From Sphingobacterium sp. UBA7855 (GTDB lineage: Bacteria > Bacteroidota > Bacteroidia > Sphingobacteriales > Sphingobacteriaceae): a stretch of DNA of 64,000 bases. Shown here piece after piece: positions 43,408-52,608 of this stretch. The DNA lies in NCBI GenBank assembly GCA_002500745.1, contig DLST01000011.1, positions 1 through 64,000 of the forward strand. The letters are read 5' to 3'. Position 1 is the stretch's first letter. Each line of letters begins with the position of its first letter. The notes under the pieces are model-generated. The model searched no databases. It was given only the letters and a program-made list of their open reading frames with translations, and was not told where the DNA came from. The position numbers and the translations under genes are program-made.

Positions 43408-44016
43408 ATGTACAAGCAAACAGATATGAATTCTTTATTGTTAGATGAAAACTATTGGGATGAACGTTATAAGAATGAAGCAACGGGCTGGGATATTGGC
43501 TACGCATCTCCTGCTATCATCAACTATGCTGCAGCGTCTATTGCCAAAGATGCATCTATTCTAATTCCCGGTTGCGGAAATGCTTATGAAGCAAAGGCTC
43601 TACTTGACATGGGGTTCCATCAAATTACCTTACTTGATATCGCTCAGACCTTAGTTGCAAAGGTAAGAAAGGAGTTCGCCAATAGCCCTCAGACCCAAAT
43701 TGTATGTCAAGATTTTTTCCAGCACCAGGGCCAGTACGACTATATAATTGAGCAAACATTTTTTTGTGCACTGGATCCTTCATTACGACCCAACTACGTA
43801 CAACACATGCATACTTTGCTCAAGCCTCAGGGTATACTGATGGGCTTATTGTTCAAACGGGAATTTGCGCAACAAGGCCCACCTTTCGGTGGCGATCAAA
43901 CGGAATATCAACAACTATTCGCATCGCAATTTGACATATTACACTTGACAGATTCAACCAATAGTATTCCCCAAAGACAGGAAAATGAACTATTTTTTGA
44001 GCTGCGCAAAAAATAG
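43408..44016 (+). CDS. TPMT-like SAM-dependent methyltransferase
   Basis: A thiopurine S-methyltransferase-family enzyme of about 202 residues that transfers methyl groups to thiols, halides or small nucleophiles; bacterial members handle tellurite/selenium or thiols. The signatures are YWDERYKNEATGWDIGYASP, the SAM-binding IPGCGNAYEAKAL, and EQTFFCALDPSLRPNYV. The ATG at 43408 follows a TTG at 43402; a start at 43426 is equally possible. It stops one base before the converging SulP gene, with no terminator visible. The exact substrate is unknown. Confidence 0.88.
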   Translation: MYKQTDMNSLLLDENYWDERYKNEATGWDIGYASPAIINYAAASIAKDASILIPGCGNAYEAKALLDMGFHQITLLDIAQTLVAKVRKEFANSPQTQIVCQDFFQHQGQYDYIIEQTFFCALDPSLRPNYVQHMHTLLKPQGILMGLLFKREFAQQGPPFGGDQTEYQQLFASQFDILHLTDSTNSIPQRQENELFFELRKK

Positions 44017-44017
44017 T

Positions 44018-45550
44018 CTACTTGCCAGGCATGACCCGATAAGTTGGATCGTCCATGATATTGACCTTCACAATTCCCGCAGCATTTTTTAACAAAGAGC
44101 GACAATCTTCACTGAGGTGCCACAATTCGATTTTTTTCCCTTGTGCCGCGTAGCGTTCGGTAATTTTGTTGAGTGCATCCACTGCGGACATATCTACCAC
44201 ACGACTTTCCTTAAAATCTAAAATGACACGCTCGGGATCTTCCAAAACATCAAATTTATCCAAAAAATTAGCTGTCGAACCAAAGAAAAGAGGTCCATAG
44301 ATTTCATAATGCTTGATGCCCTCGGCATCCAAATACTTTCTTGCCCGAATGCGCTTCGCATTATCCCAGGCAAATACAAGTGCGGATACCACTACACCAA
44401 TAAGCACCGCAAGTGCCAGATTATGTAAAACCACGGTAATTCCAGCGACAATAATCCCAACGAAAATATCTGATTTGGGAAATTTATTTACAATCCGTAA
44501 GCTCACCCATTGGAAGGTTCCAATGGCTACCATCATCATCACACCGACCAGCGCAGCCATGGGTATCTGTTCAATAAAAGGAGCACCTATCAAAATAATC
44601 ACTAAGATGGTCATTGCTCCAATAAAAGAAGAAAGCCGCGTGCGTGCACCTGCATTTAAATTGACCAGGGTTTGAGCAACCATGGCACAGCCCCCCATTC
44701 CCCCAAAAAATCCATTGATTGTATTGGCTATCCCCTGCGCCATGGATTCGCGGTTTGCATTTCCTTTACTCGCCGTTATTTCGTCCACCATGTTCAGTGT
44801 CAGAAGCGACTCCACCAACCCTACTCCAGCCATCACCAAAGAATACGGAAAAATCAGTTGCAATGTTTCCCAGCTCAGGGGTACATTAGGCAAATGTAGA
44901 TGGGGCAATGTCCCACTAACAGAGGCAATATCCACTACTTTTTTGGTTTCAATACCTAAAACAGAAACCAAGCCAAATATAATCAGAATAGCGATTAGAG
45001 AAGCCGGGACAGCCTTCGTTATCCGAGGAAATCCAATCACAATCAACATCGTCAGCAGCGTCAGTCCCCCCATAATGTATAAGGTACTCCCCGACATCCA
45101 CTCAGCACCCTGCCCGGTATTCACCTTAAATTGGACTACCTGAGCCATAAAAATAATAATGGCCAGTCCGTTCAAAAAACCGTACATAACGGGCTGCGGA
45201 ATTAAGCGTACAAATTTCCCCCATTTAAAAAGCCCAACTAAAAACTGCATGAACCCCGCCAAGACGACAGCAGCAAACAGGTAATCAATACCGTGACTTG
45301 CCGCCAGGGCCATCAATACAACAACTGTTGCGCCAGCACCTCCAGAGACCATCCCTGGTCTACCGCCCAAAATGGAGGTCACCAAACCCATTAAAAAAGC
45401 TGCGTAAAGTCCAGTCAACGGTGGTAGCCCGGCTAAAATTGCAAATGAGAGTGATTCCGGAATCATTGTCATTGCGACCGTTAATCCTGCAAACAGCTCA
45501 TTCTTAAGATTAATCGATTTTATATTCAATATTTCAAAGGTATTGTTCAT
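44018..45550 (-). CDS. SulP-family anion transporter with STAS domain
   Basis: A SLC26/SulP secondary transporter for sulfate, bicarbonate or similar anions. The 510-residue protein has the family opening LKNELFAGLTVAMTMIPES, the conserved ILGGRPGMVSGGAGA, and around 10-12 membrane helices up to about residue 395. A STAS domain (about 410-500) follows, with VILDFKESRVVDMSAVDAL. The transported anion cannot be deduced. It is monocistronic and diverges from the DUF3943 gene, with about 100 bases between them. Confidence 0.93.
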   Translation of the reverse strand: MNNTFEILNIKSINLKNELFAGLTVAMTMIPESLSFAILAGLPPLTGLYAAFLMGLVTSILGGRPGMVSGGAGATVVVLMALAASHGIDYLFAAVVLAGFMQFLVGLFKWGKFVRLIPQPVMYGFLNGLAIIIFMAQVVQFKVNTGQGAEWMSGSTLYIMGGLTLLTMLIVIGFPRITKAVPASLIAILIIFGLVSVLGIETKKVVDIASVSGTLPHLHLPNVPLSWETLQLIFPYSLVMAGVGLVESLLTLNMVDEITASKGNANRESMAQGIANTINGFFGGMGGCAMVAQTLVNLNAGARTRLSSFIGAMTILVIILIGAPFIEQIPMAALVGVMMMVAIGTFQWVSLRIVNKFPKSDIFVGIIVAGITVVLHNLALAVLIGVVVSALVFAWDNAKRIRARKYLDAEGIKHYEIYGPLFFGSTANFLDKFDVLEDPERVILDFKESRVVDMSAVDALNKITERYAAQGKKIELWHLSEDCRSLLKNAAGIVKVNIMDDPTYRVMPGK

Positions 45551-45612
45551 TTTTAAATTACTTGAACAGGATAATTGCCGTAAAGGTAGTAATCACATAA
45601 ACACTTTTCTTC

Positions 45613-45620
45613 TATATTTG
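45613..45620 (+). promoter_or_regulatory. Promoter -7 box of the DUF3943 gene
   Basis: TATATTTG matches TAnnTTTG, 32 bases before the ATG at 45652. A -33 TTG is not evident. Confidence 0.45.
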
Positions 45621-45651
45621 TTATTCTTTACAAATTTTATCGCAAAACAGT

Positions 45652-47184
45652 ATGTTCAGTTCGATCAAACAACGTATTAACCATCGTCATCCTAGTCTCT
45701 TTATAGTTATCTTTTTTGGGCTTGTCCAGCTGGGGAGTATAGGACATAGTAAGGCTGCATTCCTACCAGCTAGAGATTCCTTAATGACTTCAGATAGCCT
45801 ATTTCGAGCGAAACCTGTCGAAAGATATCCCATGCACCACGATGAGCAACCACGACTATGGAACAATCATCTTATCAACGTAAAACAAACGGACAGTCTA
45901 TTTGATTATCAGAAAAAAAACTTTTTAAGAGCTGGAATTGAATGGTTTTCCATCCAGGCTATTCCTGCTTCGGTTAATTACTTCATTCGCAAAGATCCTG
46001 TTTCGCATATTTCCTTTAAAAACTTCTTTAGCCATTTAAAACTGTCAGCCTGGACCTGGGACGACAATCTTTTTGCAACAAATCAAATAGCGCATCCTTA
46101 TCACGGTCAGTTTTATTTCAATTCGTTCCGATCCAACAACTATAGTTTTCTACAATCGACAGCAGCAACCGTTGCCGGTAGCTATATCTGGGAAACTGCA
46201 GGTGAAACAGAACCACCATCCATCAATGACATCATCAACACAAGTTTTGGTGGTACTATTTTAGGTGAAATGACCCATAGACTATCGCATCATATTCTTT
46301 CGCGCCCGAGTCTGACCAAAGGACAACGTAATAAAAAAGAACTATTGGCCATGCTGATCAATCCGATAAACGGCGTCAACCGTCTGCTTGATGGGCGCTG
46401 GGGAGATAAGGTAAAAGGTGCGGTGGTCGACAGTTCTTTAGTACACACCGAAGTTGAATTGGGGCTAAGACGGTTTGATGCCAAGGAACATGATATCTTA
46501 AATAAAGGAAAGAATGACATCTATGCCCGTATCAAACTGATTTACACCAACGATGATCTAGACAAAAAGAAACCCTTCGATGACTTCTTCCTCAATTTGG
46601 AACTTGGATCAGATGATAGTTCCATCGTCAATGCGGTCAATGTGTATGCCTCGTTATACGGTAACCGGATTTTATCCAATTTAACAGGACGTCATCGTGG
46701 TATCGTGTCTGCGCATTTCGACTTTCTACGCAATGAAGCCTTTTATTACGGATCACAGAGCATCAATTATAATGTTTTTTCAAACTTCAATATTGGTAGC
46801 CGTACCAAGCTGACAACCATCCTTGGTGGTGGTCCAGTGGTATTGGCCGCTGTACCCGATCCTTATCTCCATTTTGGTGAAAGCCGCACATACGATTATG
46901 GCCCCGGGGCCGATTTTAGGGCTTCAGCCACATTGAGCACATTAAACCGCTTTAAATTTGGCGTAGATTACCGTGGCGGATATTTTGTCACAATCAGTGG
47001 TAACAAATCCCACCATTTTCTACACGCGGTATCCACAAGTGCTTCAATGCGTATCTGGAAAAATTTCGGTGTCAACCTTTACTCCGGTTACTTTAGATTG
47101 GAAGGTCATTATCAAGACCATAACAATGTCAACAAAGACTATCCTTTTGTCCGGATAGCACTAGCCTACAACTCTGAATACTAG
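45652..47184 (+). CDS. DUF3943-domain protein
   Basis: A 510-residue secreted or outer-membrane protein with a signal-like N-terminus (about 15-38). The central part carries the DUF3943 signature: AWTWDDNLFATNQIAHPYHG, FYFNSFRSNNYSFLQS, and SINDIINTSFGGTILGEMTHRLS. The C-terminal third is rich in alternating aromatic residues and ends in YNSEY, as in outer-membrane beta-barrels. The family is widespread in Bacteroidota and Proteobacteria without known function. It is followed by a strong bidirectional terminator. Confidence 0.85.
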   Translation: MFSSIKQRINHRHPSLFIVIFFGLVQLGSIGHSKAAFLPARDSLMTSDSLFRAKPVERYPMHHDEQPRLWNNHLINVKQTDSLFDYQKKNFLRAGIEWFSIQAIPASVNYFIRKDPVSHISFKNFFSHLKLSAWTWDDNLFATNQIAHPYHGQFYFNSFRSNNYSFLQSTAATVAGSYIWETAGETEPPSINDIINTSFGGTILGEMTHRLSHHILSRPSLTKGQRNKKELLAMLINPINGVNRLLDGRWGDKVKGAVVDSSLVHTEVELGLRRFDAKEHDILNKGKNDIYARIKLIYTNDDLDKKKPFDDFFLNLELGSDDSSIVNAVNVYASLYGNRILSNLTGRHRGIVSAHFDFLRNEAFYYGSQSINYNVFSNFNIGSRTKLTTILGGGPVVLAAVPDPYLHFGESRTYDYGPGADFRASATLSTLNRFKFGVDYRGGYFVTISGNKSHHFLHAVSTSASMRIWKNFGVNLYSGYFRLEGHYQDHNNVNKDYPFVRIALAYNSEY

Positions 47185-47190
47185 CGACAA

Positions 47191-47225
47191 AAAAAGGCTT
47201 AACGACATGAGTTAAGCCTTTTTGA
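47191..47225. terminator. Bidirectional terminator between DUF3943 and L,D-transpeptidase genes
   Basis: AAAAAGGCTTAAC (47191-47203) and GTTAAGCCTTTTT (47211-47223) form a perfect 13-bp stem with a 7-base loop. The arms are T-rich in either direction. Confidence 0.9.
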
Positions 47226-47231
47226 TTAATT

Positions 47232-48674
47232 TTACCAATATTTCTTTAACGCTTCCTTCAAACGCGGATCATAACCATATATATCCGGATAAGTAACAAT
47301 TTTCCCTTCGTCATCCAACCAAGTGGTATAATAAGTGATGTAAACTGGCATCTGGCGTTTAAGGGTGACCCAACGCGACTTCGAAATCGAATCTGTCGTA
47401 ATTTCCTTCGCAATTTTTTCGGCCTGTTTCTCATTATTGACGAGGTAAGATGCTAAATCCACGGGTTTTTCCACCCGAACACAACCGTGGCTAACGGCTC
47501 GATTACTTTGCCCGAACATTTGTTTCGCCGGCGTGTCGTGAAGGTAAATGGAGTATGGATTCTCAAATAAAAATTTCACATTCCCCAAGGAATTATCCGA
47601 ACCGGGATTCTGTTTGAAACGAAAGTTCTCGACAGAATCGGAATTCCAGTTAACAGTGGCAGGATCCACTTGTTTACCTTTGTAGTAAGCAACCATATTG
47701 CGCGATGCAAGATAGTTCGGATTATTCCGCACGCTTGCCAATATTTCCTTTTTAACAATACTATTCGGAATATTCCACACCGGATTAACCTGCATGGCAT
47801 CCAACATGCCCTGCATCACCGGAGTTTCATGGTTCTCCCCCTTACGTGAATAGGCAGGATTTTCTGTTTCACCTACACATACATTCATTAATTGGCTAGT
47901 TTTTCCATCTTCGATAATATGTAGACGCTGTTCAGGGATATTAACAAAAACATATTTTTCTGGAAAATCTTGTCCCATCCAACGTAATTTTTCCAATACC
48001 AATAGAACCTGGCTCCGCTGCGTCCCCGATAAATTTCCACTGTGCAGCAGATTCTGAAATTTGAGGTAGTATTGGTTTTTTGGTTGGATATCGTTCAAAA
48101 CAGTTCCAATGTTCACACTGTCCAGCAAGTGCACAACTTTACTGTAGGTCATACGCTTTTGAGGAACAAAATATCTACCATAAAGACGCTTGGGGTTGAC
48201 AACACCATATTTTAGACAACTTACATAAGCTACCAGTCCATCTGTACTTAATAGATCAAGCTTAGCTAATAAGGGATAGGCCGCTGCAACATCTTTAGTT
48301 TTCAGCTTCCGCAAAGAAAACAAAGTTTCTTTAATGGCTGAAGTATGGAAATAACTACTACGAATACCATGCTCCTCACTTCGTCCAAAATACGCCAGCA
48401 ATGTATCGATGCTACCATCAAAGAGATGCTCCGAAATTAAAGTCATCCCTTCCGTGGAATCGGATAATTCCTTCATCCAACTTGGATTATTCAACTTCGA
48501 TTTTTCCTTATTGTACACGTCATGGAAGATTTTGACATACGCGGTTGAATCAAAATCCTTATAGGATTTATTTTCAAAGCCCTTCGCCAAAACATCGCCA
48601 TATGTAGGAGGATTCTCTTTACAAGAAAAAAATACTACTGAAACAAACGAAATAAAAACTAAAAAACGTAACAT
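47232..48674 (-). CDS. L,D-transpeptidase (YcbB-like) lipoprotein
   Basis: Forms 3-3 cross-links in peptidoglycan, or attaches proteins to it, in the periplasm. The 480-residue protein has a lipoprotein signal (VVFFSC), a long helical N-domain with a peptidoglycan-binding-like part, and the YkuD catalytic domain (about 255-450) with HDTP and SHGCVRV, where Cys is the nucleophile and His its partner. The order follows E. coli LdtD (YcbB). ATG 48674 places the lipobox at a normal distance; a longer frame to 48755 is disfavoured. It is separate from the fbp gene by about 110 bases. Confidence 0.92.
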   Translation of the reverse strand: MLRFLVFISFVSVVFFSCKENPPTYGDVLAKGFENKSYKDFDSTAYVKIFHDVYNKEKSKLNNPSWMKELSDSTEGMTLISEHLFDGSIDTLLAYFGRSEEHGIRSSYFHTSAIKETLFSLRKLKTKDVAAAYPLLAKLDLLSTDGLVAYVSCLKYGVVNPKRLYGRYFVPQKRMTYSKVVHLLDSVNIGTVLNDIQPKNQYYLKFQNLLHSGNLSGTQRSQVLLVLEKLRWMGQDFPEKYVFVNIPEQRLHIIEDGKTSQLMNVCVGETENPAYSRKGENHETPVMQGMLDAMQVNPVWNIPNSIVKKEILASVRNNPNYLASRNMVAYYKGKQVDPATVNWNSDSVENFRFKQNPGSDNSLGNVKFLFENPYSIYLHDTPAKQMFGQSNRAVSHGCVRVEKPVDLASYLVNNEKQAEKIAKEITTDSISKSRWVTLKRQMPVYITYYTTWLDDEGKIVTYPDIYGYDPRLKEALKKYW

Positions 48675-48787
48675 ACGACAGATCTTGACAAGAAATAGCT
48701 TTGCAATAATGAAGCCATTTTCTGAGTGTAAAGATAAATAATTCTTGTGTTCCAAAGAATCTTACCCGTCATTGAATTACTACAGAT

Positions 48788-49798
48788 TCAATCAATATAC
48801 TTTTGTAAGAAATCTTCCAGTAGTTCGACCATATCGGTATTGCCTAAAAAAGCAGCGGATCGTTGATGCAAAGTTTTAGGTTCAATATCGAGTATACGCT
48901 GAGTGCCATTGGAAGCTTTGCCCCCCGCCTGCTCAACAATGAACGCAATGGGGTTGCATTCATACATTAATCTCAACTTGCCATTAGGATGTGCAGATGT
49001 AGTTGGATAAAGAAAAATACCCCCTTTAAGAAGATTGCGGTGAATATCGGCCACCATTGAGCCAATATAGCGCGACGCATATGGACGCTGCGTAGCACTA
49101 TCTTCCGTTTGGCAATATTTAATATACTGCTTTACCCCGTTCGGAAATTTAGAATAATTACCCTCGTTAATCGAGTAGATCTGACCTGAAGCAGGAATTT
49201 TCATATCTGGATGAGATAAACAAAACTCACCGATCGAAGGATCTAATGTGAAGCCATTTACGCCCTTGCCTGTCGTATATACTAACATTGTCGAACTACC
49301 ATAGATTACGTAACCAGCCGCAACCTGCTTTGTACCGCGCTGTAAAATGTCATTGCTATTGCACGAAACACCGGTGTCAGATATCCTCCTATAGATGGAG
49401 AAGATCGTCCCGACAGACACATTTACATCAATATTGCTTGAACCATCCAATGGGTCAATACATATAATATATTTGGCATTTTTGGAAATCCCGGATTGGA
49501 TGTAAACTGGATTTTCATGTTCCTCTGAGGCAACTACACAGCATTCTCCTCCACTTTGAAGCGCTTTGATAAACTGCTCATCGGCATAAACATCCAGTTT
49601 CTTTTGTCCCTCGCCCTGCACATTGACCCGGCCTGCATCGCCTAAAATATCAACCAATCCCGCTTTATTAACCTCTCTATTTACAATTTTTGCTGCGATT
49701 CCAATATCGCGCAGTAGTCTAGAAAGCTCCCCTTTTGCATACGGAAAATCGGCCTGTTTTTCAATGATAAATTGACCTAGTGTAGTTATACCACTCAT
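48788..49798 (-). CDS. fbp: Class 1 fructose-1,6-bisphosphatase
   Basis: The gluconeogenic enzyme that removes the 1-phosphate of fructose 1,6-bisphosphate. The 336-residue protein has the metal/phosphate motif [20 protein letters not shown], upstream EEHENP (Glu ligand), and the substrate region [23 protein letters not shown] and [20 protein letters not shown]. All match class I FBPases of Bacteroidota. It is monocistronic with AT-rich flanks. No clear promoter box was found in the 268 bases upstream. Confidence 0.96.
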   Translation of the reverse strand: MSGITTLGQFIIEKQADFPYAKGELSRLLRDIGIAAKIVNREVNKAGLVDILGDAGRVNVQGEGQKKLDVYADEQFIKALQSGGECCVVASEEHENPVYIQSGISKNAKYIICIDPLDGSSNIDVNVSVGTIFSIYRRISDTGVSCNSNDILQRGTKQVAAGYVIYGSSTMLVYTTGKGVNGFTLDPSIGEFCLSHPDMKIPASGQIYSINEGNYSKFPNGVKQYIKYCQTEDSATQRPYASRYIGSMVADIHRNLLKGGIFLYPTTSAHPNGKLRLMYECNPIAFIVEQAGGKASNGTQRILDIEPKTLHQRSAAFLGNTDMVELLEDFLQKYID

Positions 49799-50040
49799 AA
49801 TGTTGTTTTCTTGGATATTTGTTGCACAAAGCTAAAAAAGTTAAACAAACTTTAGCAAACACATCCTTCTCATATGTAGCATTTTAGCAGACTAAATACG
49901 CAATCGATTGCGCTATGTTTTGAAATCTCTTCTTTGCTAAAACGATTATTAGCTATTAAAAAAATAATAAAAGGTTGAAAGCACTGGATAAATTTCAAAT
50001 AGCAACGATTAGAAAAAAACAATAAATGCTAAGTATTTGG

Positions 50041-50048
50041 TAATTTTG
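50041..50048 (+). promoter_or_regulatory. Promoter -7 box before a small gene
   Basis: TAATTTTG matches TAnnTTTG, 19 bases before the ATG at 50067, and coincides with the region of a false upstream TTG start (50037). The -33 element is not visible. Confidence 0.4.
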
Positions 50049-50066
50049 GCTAAATATTCTGATACA

Positions 50067-50300
50067 ATGCAACAACTCATACAACTCATCGAAAAAGAAA
50101 AATTAGCCAATCAGCCGGCAACACGGTACACGTTGATCATCGACGATAAGCAAGTGATTCATGGTGCTCTTTTCCTGGTAAAAACCGCCCGAAAAACATT
50201 TAAATTGATGATCCCGGCCCCTTTTCACGAAGCAGTTCTGAAAGAACAAGTAACCATTTATACGTTGATCAAACATCCCCAAGCAATGCTGCTATCTTAA
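50067..50300 (+). CDS. Hypothetical 77-residue protein
   Basis: A small soluble protein with the segments RYTLIIDDKQVIHGALFLVK and TFKLMIPAPFHEAVLKEQVTIYTL, suggesting a small beta-rich fold. I do not recognise a family. The ATG at 50067 is preferred because the longer frame begins inside a promoter box. The coding-like composition and its own promoter suggest a real gene, but no function can be assigned. A 245-base spacer with no hairpin follows. Confidence 0.5.
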   Translation: MQQLIQLIEKEKLANQPATRYTLIIDDKQVIHGALFLVKTARKTFKLMIPAPFHEAVLKEQVTIYTLIKHPQAMLLS

Positions 50301-50546
50301 CCTTATACATCCCTAATATACTGATCACCTCATCGACAATACGAAAGCGCCTCTATTCTGTATACTATAGGGTGATTTCAGTAAAACGCTTTTTACGTCG
50401 CAATTCAGCAGACGCTGCAATGAGTTTAAGTTCCGCTTCTGTTATCGCGAATGCTCTAAGCTTAAATCGTGCAAAGATCGATATCCATTAAAAACAGATA
50501 TTCCCTATATTCGCTGTTAGAATAACGACATATAGTTTAAAGTAAC
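50301..50546. other. Intergenic DNA with possible small-gene relics
   Basis: A minus-strand stretch (about 50487-50365) reads as 40 coding-like codons (including FAITEAELKLIAASAELRRKK) with no start codon, and the plus strand has a 23-codon frame from 50419. Neither has independent support. No terminator hairpin was seen. Confidence 0.35.
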
Positions 50547-50825
50547 ATGCGTAATATCTTTTTAATCTTGATAACGGTTATCATCACGGTAGTGTGCGTC
50601 AAAAATCCGCAATCGGTGCAGCTCAATTTTCTTGGGGAATCGCAAGTGGCACTATGGAAGCTATTATTGGCCTTTTTTATTGCAGGAATTGTATTTGTAT
50701 TCGTCCTAAAAGTTGGAAAGAAGAAACAGCAGGTGTATGAACAGGACAATATTGAAGAAGCTGATGAAGAGAGCAGCGAACGAAGGTCCCTTTTATCCGA
50801 TGAAGACCGGGAATTCCTTTCCTAA
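50547..50825 (+). CDS. LapA-domain (DUF1049) inner-membrane protein
   Basis: A 92-residue protein with two membrane helices (residues 2-17 and 37-57) joined by KNPQSVQLNFLGESQVALWK, which is the typical DUF1049/LapA loop between helices. An acidic C-terminal tail (EEADEESSERR) follows. LapA in E. coli modulates lipopolysaccharide assembly by affecting LpxC turnover; the role in Bacteroidota is not established. The gene lies between a small hypothetical gene and the tRNA-Lys gene, monocistronic on the plus strand. Confidence 0.82.
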   Translation: MRNIFLILITVIITVVCVKNPQSVQLNFLGESQVALWKLLLAFFIAGIVFVFVLKVGKKKQQVYEQDNIEEADEESSERRSLLSDEDREFLS

Positions 50826-50891
50826 AACAAAAAATAAATCACTTAAAATGAAGCCCTAAAGTGCTAGAAAGTATTTTTATGGCCTAAATAC

Positions 50892-50922
50892 TTGTGAGAA
50901 ATAAGGATAAACCCTATCTTTG
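50892..50922 (+). promoter_or_regulatory. Promoter of tRNA-Lys
   Basis: TTG (50892-50894), 20-base spacer, TATCTTTG (50915-50922) is an excellent match to the Bacteroidota consensus. Transcription would begin near 50929, about 38 bases before the mature tRNA. Confidence 0.8.
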
Positions 50923-50966
50923 CATCACTTCAAACAAGGAACGGTAGTTCAAAAATAAAGAAGTAA

Positions 50967-51039
50967 GATTCCGTAGCTCAGCTGGTAGAGCAATACACTT
51001 TTAATGTATGGGTCCTGGGTTCGAATCCCAGCGGGATCA
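50967..51039 (+). tRNA. tRNA-Lys (anticodon TTT)
   Basis: The 73-base cloverleaf has an acceptor stem GATTCCG/CGGGATC (with one G-U pair), a D-arm GCTCAGCTGGTAGAGC, an anticodon loop CTTTTAA with TTT at 51000-51002, and a T-arm CTGGGTTCGAATCCCAG. The 3' CCA is not encoded. It decodes AAA and AAG. It has a strong promoter upstream and an intrinsic terminator directly after. Confidence 0.97.
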
Positions 51040-51042
51040 CAA

Positions 51043-51075
51043 AAGAAAAGCTAATCTTGCGATTAGCTTTTCTTT
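51043..51075 (+). terminator. Terminator of the tRNA-Lys gene
   Basis: AGAAAAGCTAATC pairs with GATTAGCTTTTCT around the TTGC loop and is followed by TTTTTT. It starts four bases after the tRNA. Confidence 0.92.
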
Positions 51076-51139
51076 TTTTAAGCTTGCCAGCATTCGTAAT
51101 TGACTTGTCCTGACAAACTAAAACTAACAGCCACTCCTG

Positions 51140-51715
51140 ATGATAGAAAAACTCCTCTTCGAAATGAATAGCTATGCACCACTTAGCCCGGCTACAACAG
51201 AAGTTTTGAAAACGATCTTTCATGTAAAACAGTTCAAAAAAAACGAACTCATCCTGCAGGCTGGAGAATACGCTAAATACTATTATTTTGTTTGCAAGGG
51301 GCTATTAGGGTATTATAAACTGGATGCTGATGGCAACATTATCTACAAATTATTTTTCGACGAAAACAGCTTTTGTGCTTCCACTGCTGCAATCATCGAA
51401 GAAAAACCAAGTAAATTCAGTATCGTTGCACTCGAAGATGTTCAATTGATCCAGTATTCCGCTAAAGTTTTTCGCGAACTTATAGCGACCCACCATGATC
51501 TAGCACTTTTTCAGCTTGCCTATCTCGAAAAGAATTGGGTAGTAAAAAAAGAACCACTTGAAATTGAACTCAAATGGAAATCTGCCAGAGAGCGATATAT
51601 GGAACTTTATAAAAATCAATCGCTTTTTAAAAGACTGAAACAGCACCATATAGCGTCTTATTTAGGAGTAACGCCAACACAGCTAAGCCGCATCCGTAAA
51701 GAATTAAAATCATAA
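51140..51715 (+). CDS. Crp/Fnr-family transcriptional regulator
   Basis: The 191-residue protein has an N-terminal cyclic-nucleotide-binding-like beta-barrel (ILQAGEYAKYYYFVCKGLLGYYKL) and a C-terminal helix-turn-helix (HHIASYLGVTPTQLSRIRKEL). No cysteine cluster for iron-sulfur binding is seen. The ligand-contact residues of Crp (Arg/Ser) are not evident. Genes of this type in Bacteroidota often control the adjacent genes: the esterase and DMT transporter genes downstream on the same strand (74 bases away) are the natural candidates. The regulator's signal is unknown. Confidence 0.88.
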   Translation: MIEKLLFEMNSYAPLSPATTEVLKTIFHVKQFKKNELILQAGEYAKYYYFVCKGLLGYYKLDADGNIIYKLFFDENSFCASTAAIIEEKPSKFSIVALEDVQLIQYSAKVFRELIATHHDLALFQLAYLEKNWVVKKEPLEIELKWKSARERYMELYKNQSLFKRLKQHHIASYLGVTPTQLSRIRKELKS

Positions 51716-51789
51716 TTCCATCAACATTTGTACATGTTTTCCAGTTTTAAACTTTAGAATTTCGTCCTATAAAAACAAATTATTAGGAC

Positions 51790-52608
51790 ATGAAAACAAT
51801 ATGCACACTCCTACTCTCTGCTCTTATCCTACCGCTAACAGCTCAGCAGATAATCAGAACCAAAGTCCATAGTAAAAAGATGGACAAAAATATCGAGACC
51901 ATTATTGTCACACCCGACATCCAACATGGTGTTCAATACAAAACCGTCTATATTCTCCATGGTTATAGTGGCAATCCAGACCGTACTTTGCAGGACGATA
52001 TCCCCGATTTACTTCAAAAAGCAAACACATTTCAGACTATTTATGTCCTGCCCAATGGAAATTTCAATTCCTGGTACGTGGATAGCCCCATAAATCCTCA
52101 TTCACAATATGCCTCTTTTATCGGTACCGAACTCGTTAACTATATCGACCGTCACTACCCTACCTTAGCGTATAAAAGTGCGCGAGGAATCCTCGGCTGG
52201 AGCATGGGTGGTTATGGAGCGCTCCACATCGGTATCGCTTATCCCCACACGTTTTCAATTGTCGGAAGCTCCTGTGGGGCCATAGATTTCAGTCGCTTCG
52301 GAAAAGGATATCAAGGCTATCAGGTAGACCAAGTACTGGGAGATTTAAAAACTCTAAAAGACAGCGAACGGATTTACAGCAATGAGGATAGGATGATGCA
52401 AAATAAGCAGCACTATATTGTCGATTGTGGAACGGAAGACCAACACATGCTGGAAATGAACAGAACATTCCATAAACATCTGACAAGCAAAAACATAGAA
52501 CACTTATATATAGAATCAAAAGGGGGACATAATACATCCTACTGGAGCAAATCACTATCACAGCAATTGGCTTTATTTCAAAACTATTTTCAAAATGAAG
52601 GACTATAA
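51790..52608 (+). CDS. Secreted esterase (PF00756 type)
   Basis: A 272-residue alpha/beta-hydrolase resembling the esterase D/antigen 85 family. It has a signal peptide (1-18, ending LTAQQ), the HGYSGNPD oxyanion part, the nucleophile GWSMGGYGALH, an acid region VDCGTEDQHML and the final His in GGHNTSYW. It may hydrolyse acyl esters of sugars or peptides in the periplasm; the substrate cannot be stated. It lies between the Crp-like regulator gene and the DMT transporter, whose start overlaps its end by 14 bases. Confidence 0.87.
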   Translation: MKTICTLLLSALILPLTAQQIIRTKVHSKKMDKNIETIIVTPDIQHGVQYKTVYILHGYSGNPDRTLQDDIPDLLQKANTFQTIYVLPNGNFNSWYVDSPINPHSQYASFIGTELVNYIDRHYPTLAYKSARGILGWSMGGYGALHIGIAYPHTFSIVGSSCGAIDFSRFGKGYQGYQVDQVLGDLKTLKDSERIYSNEDRMMQNKQHYIVDCGTEDQHMLEMNRTFHKHLTSKNIEHLYIESKGGHNTSYWSKSLSQQLALFQNYFQNEGL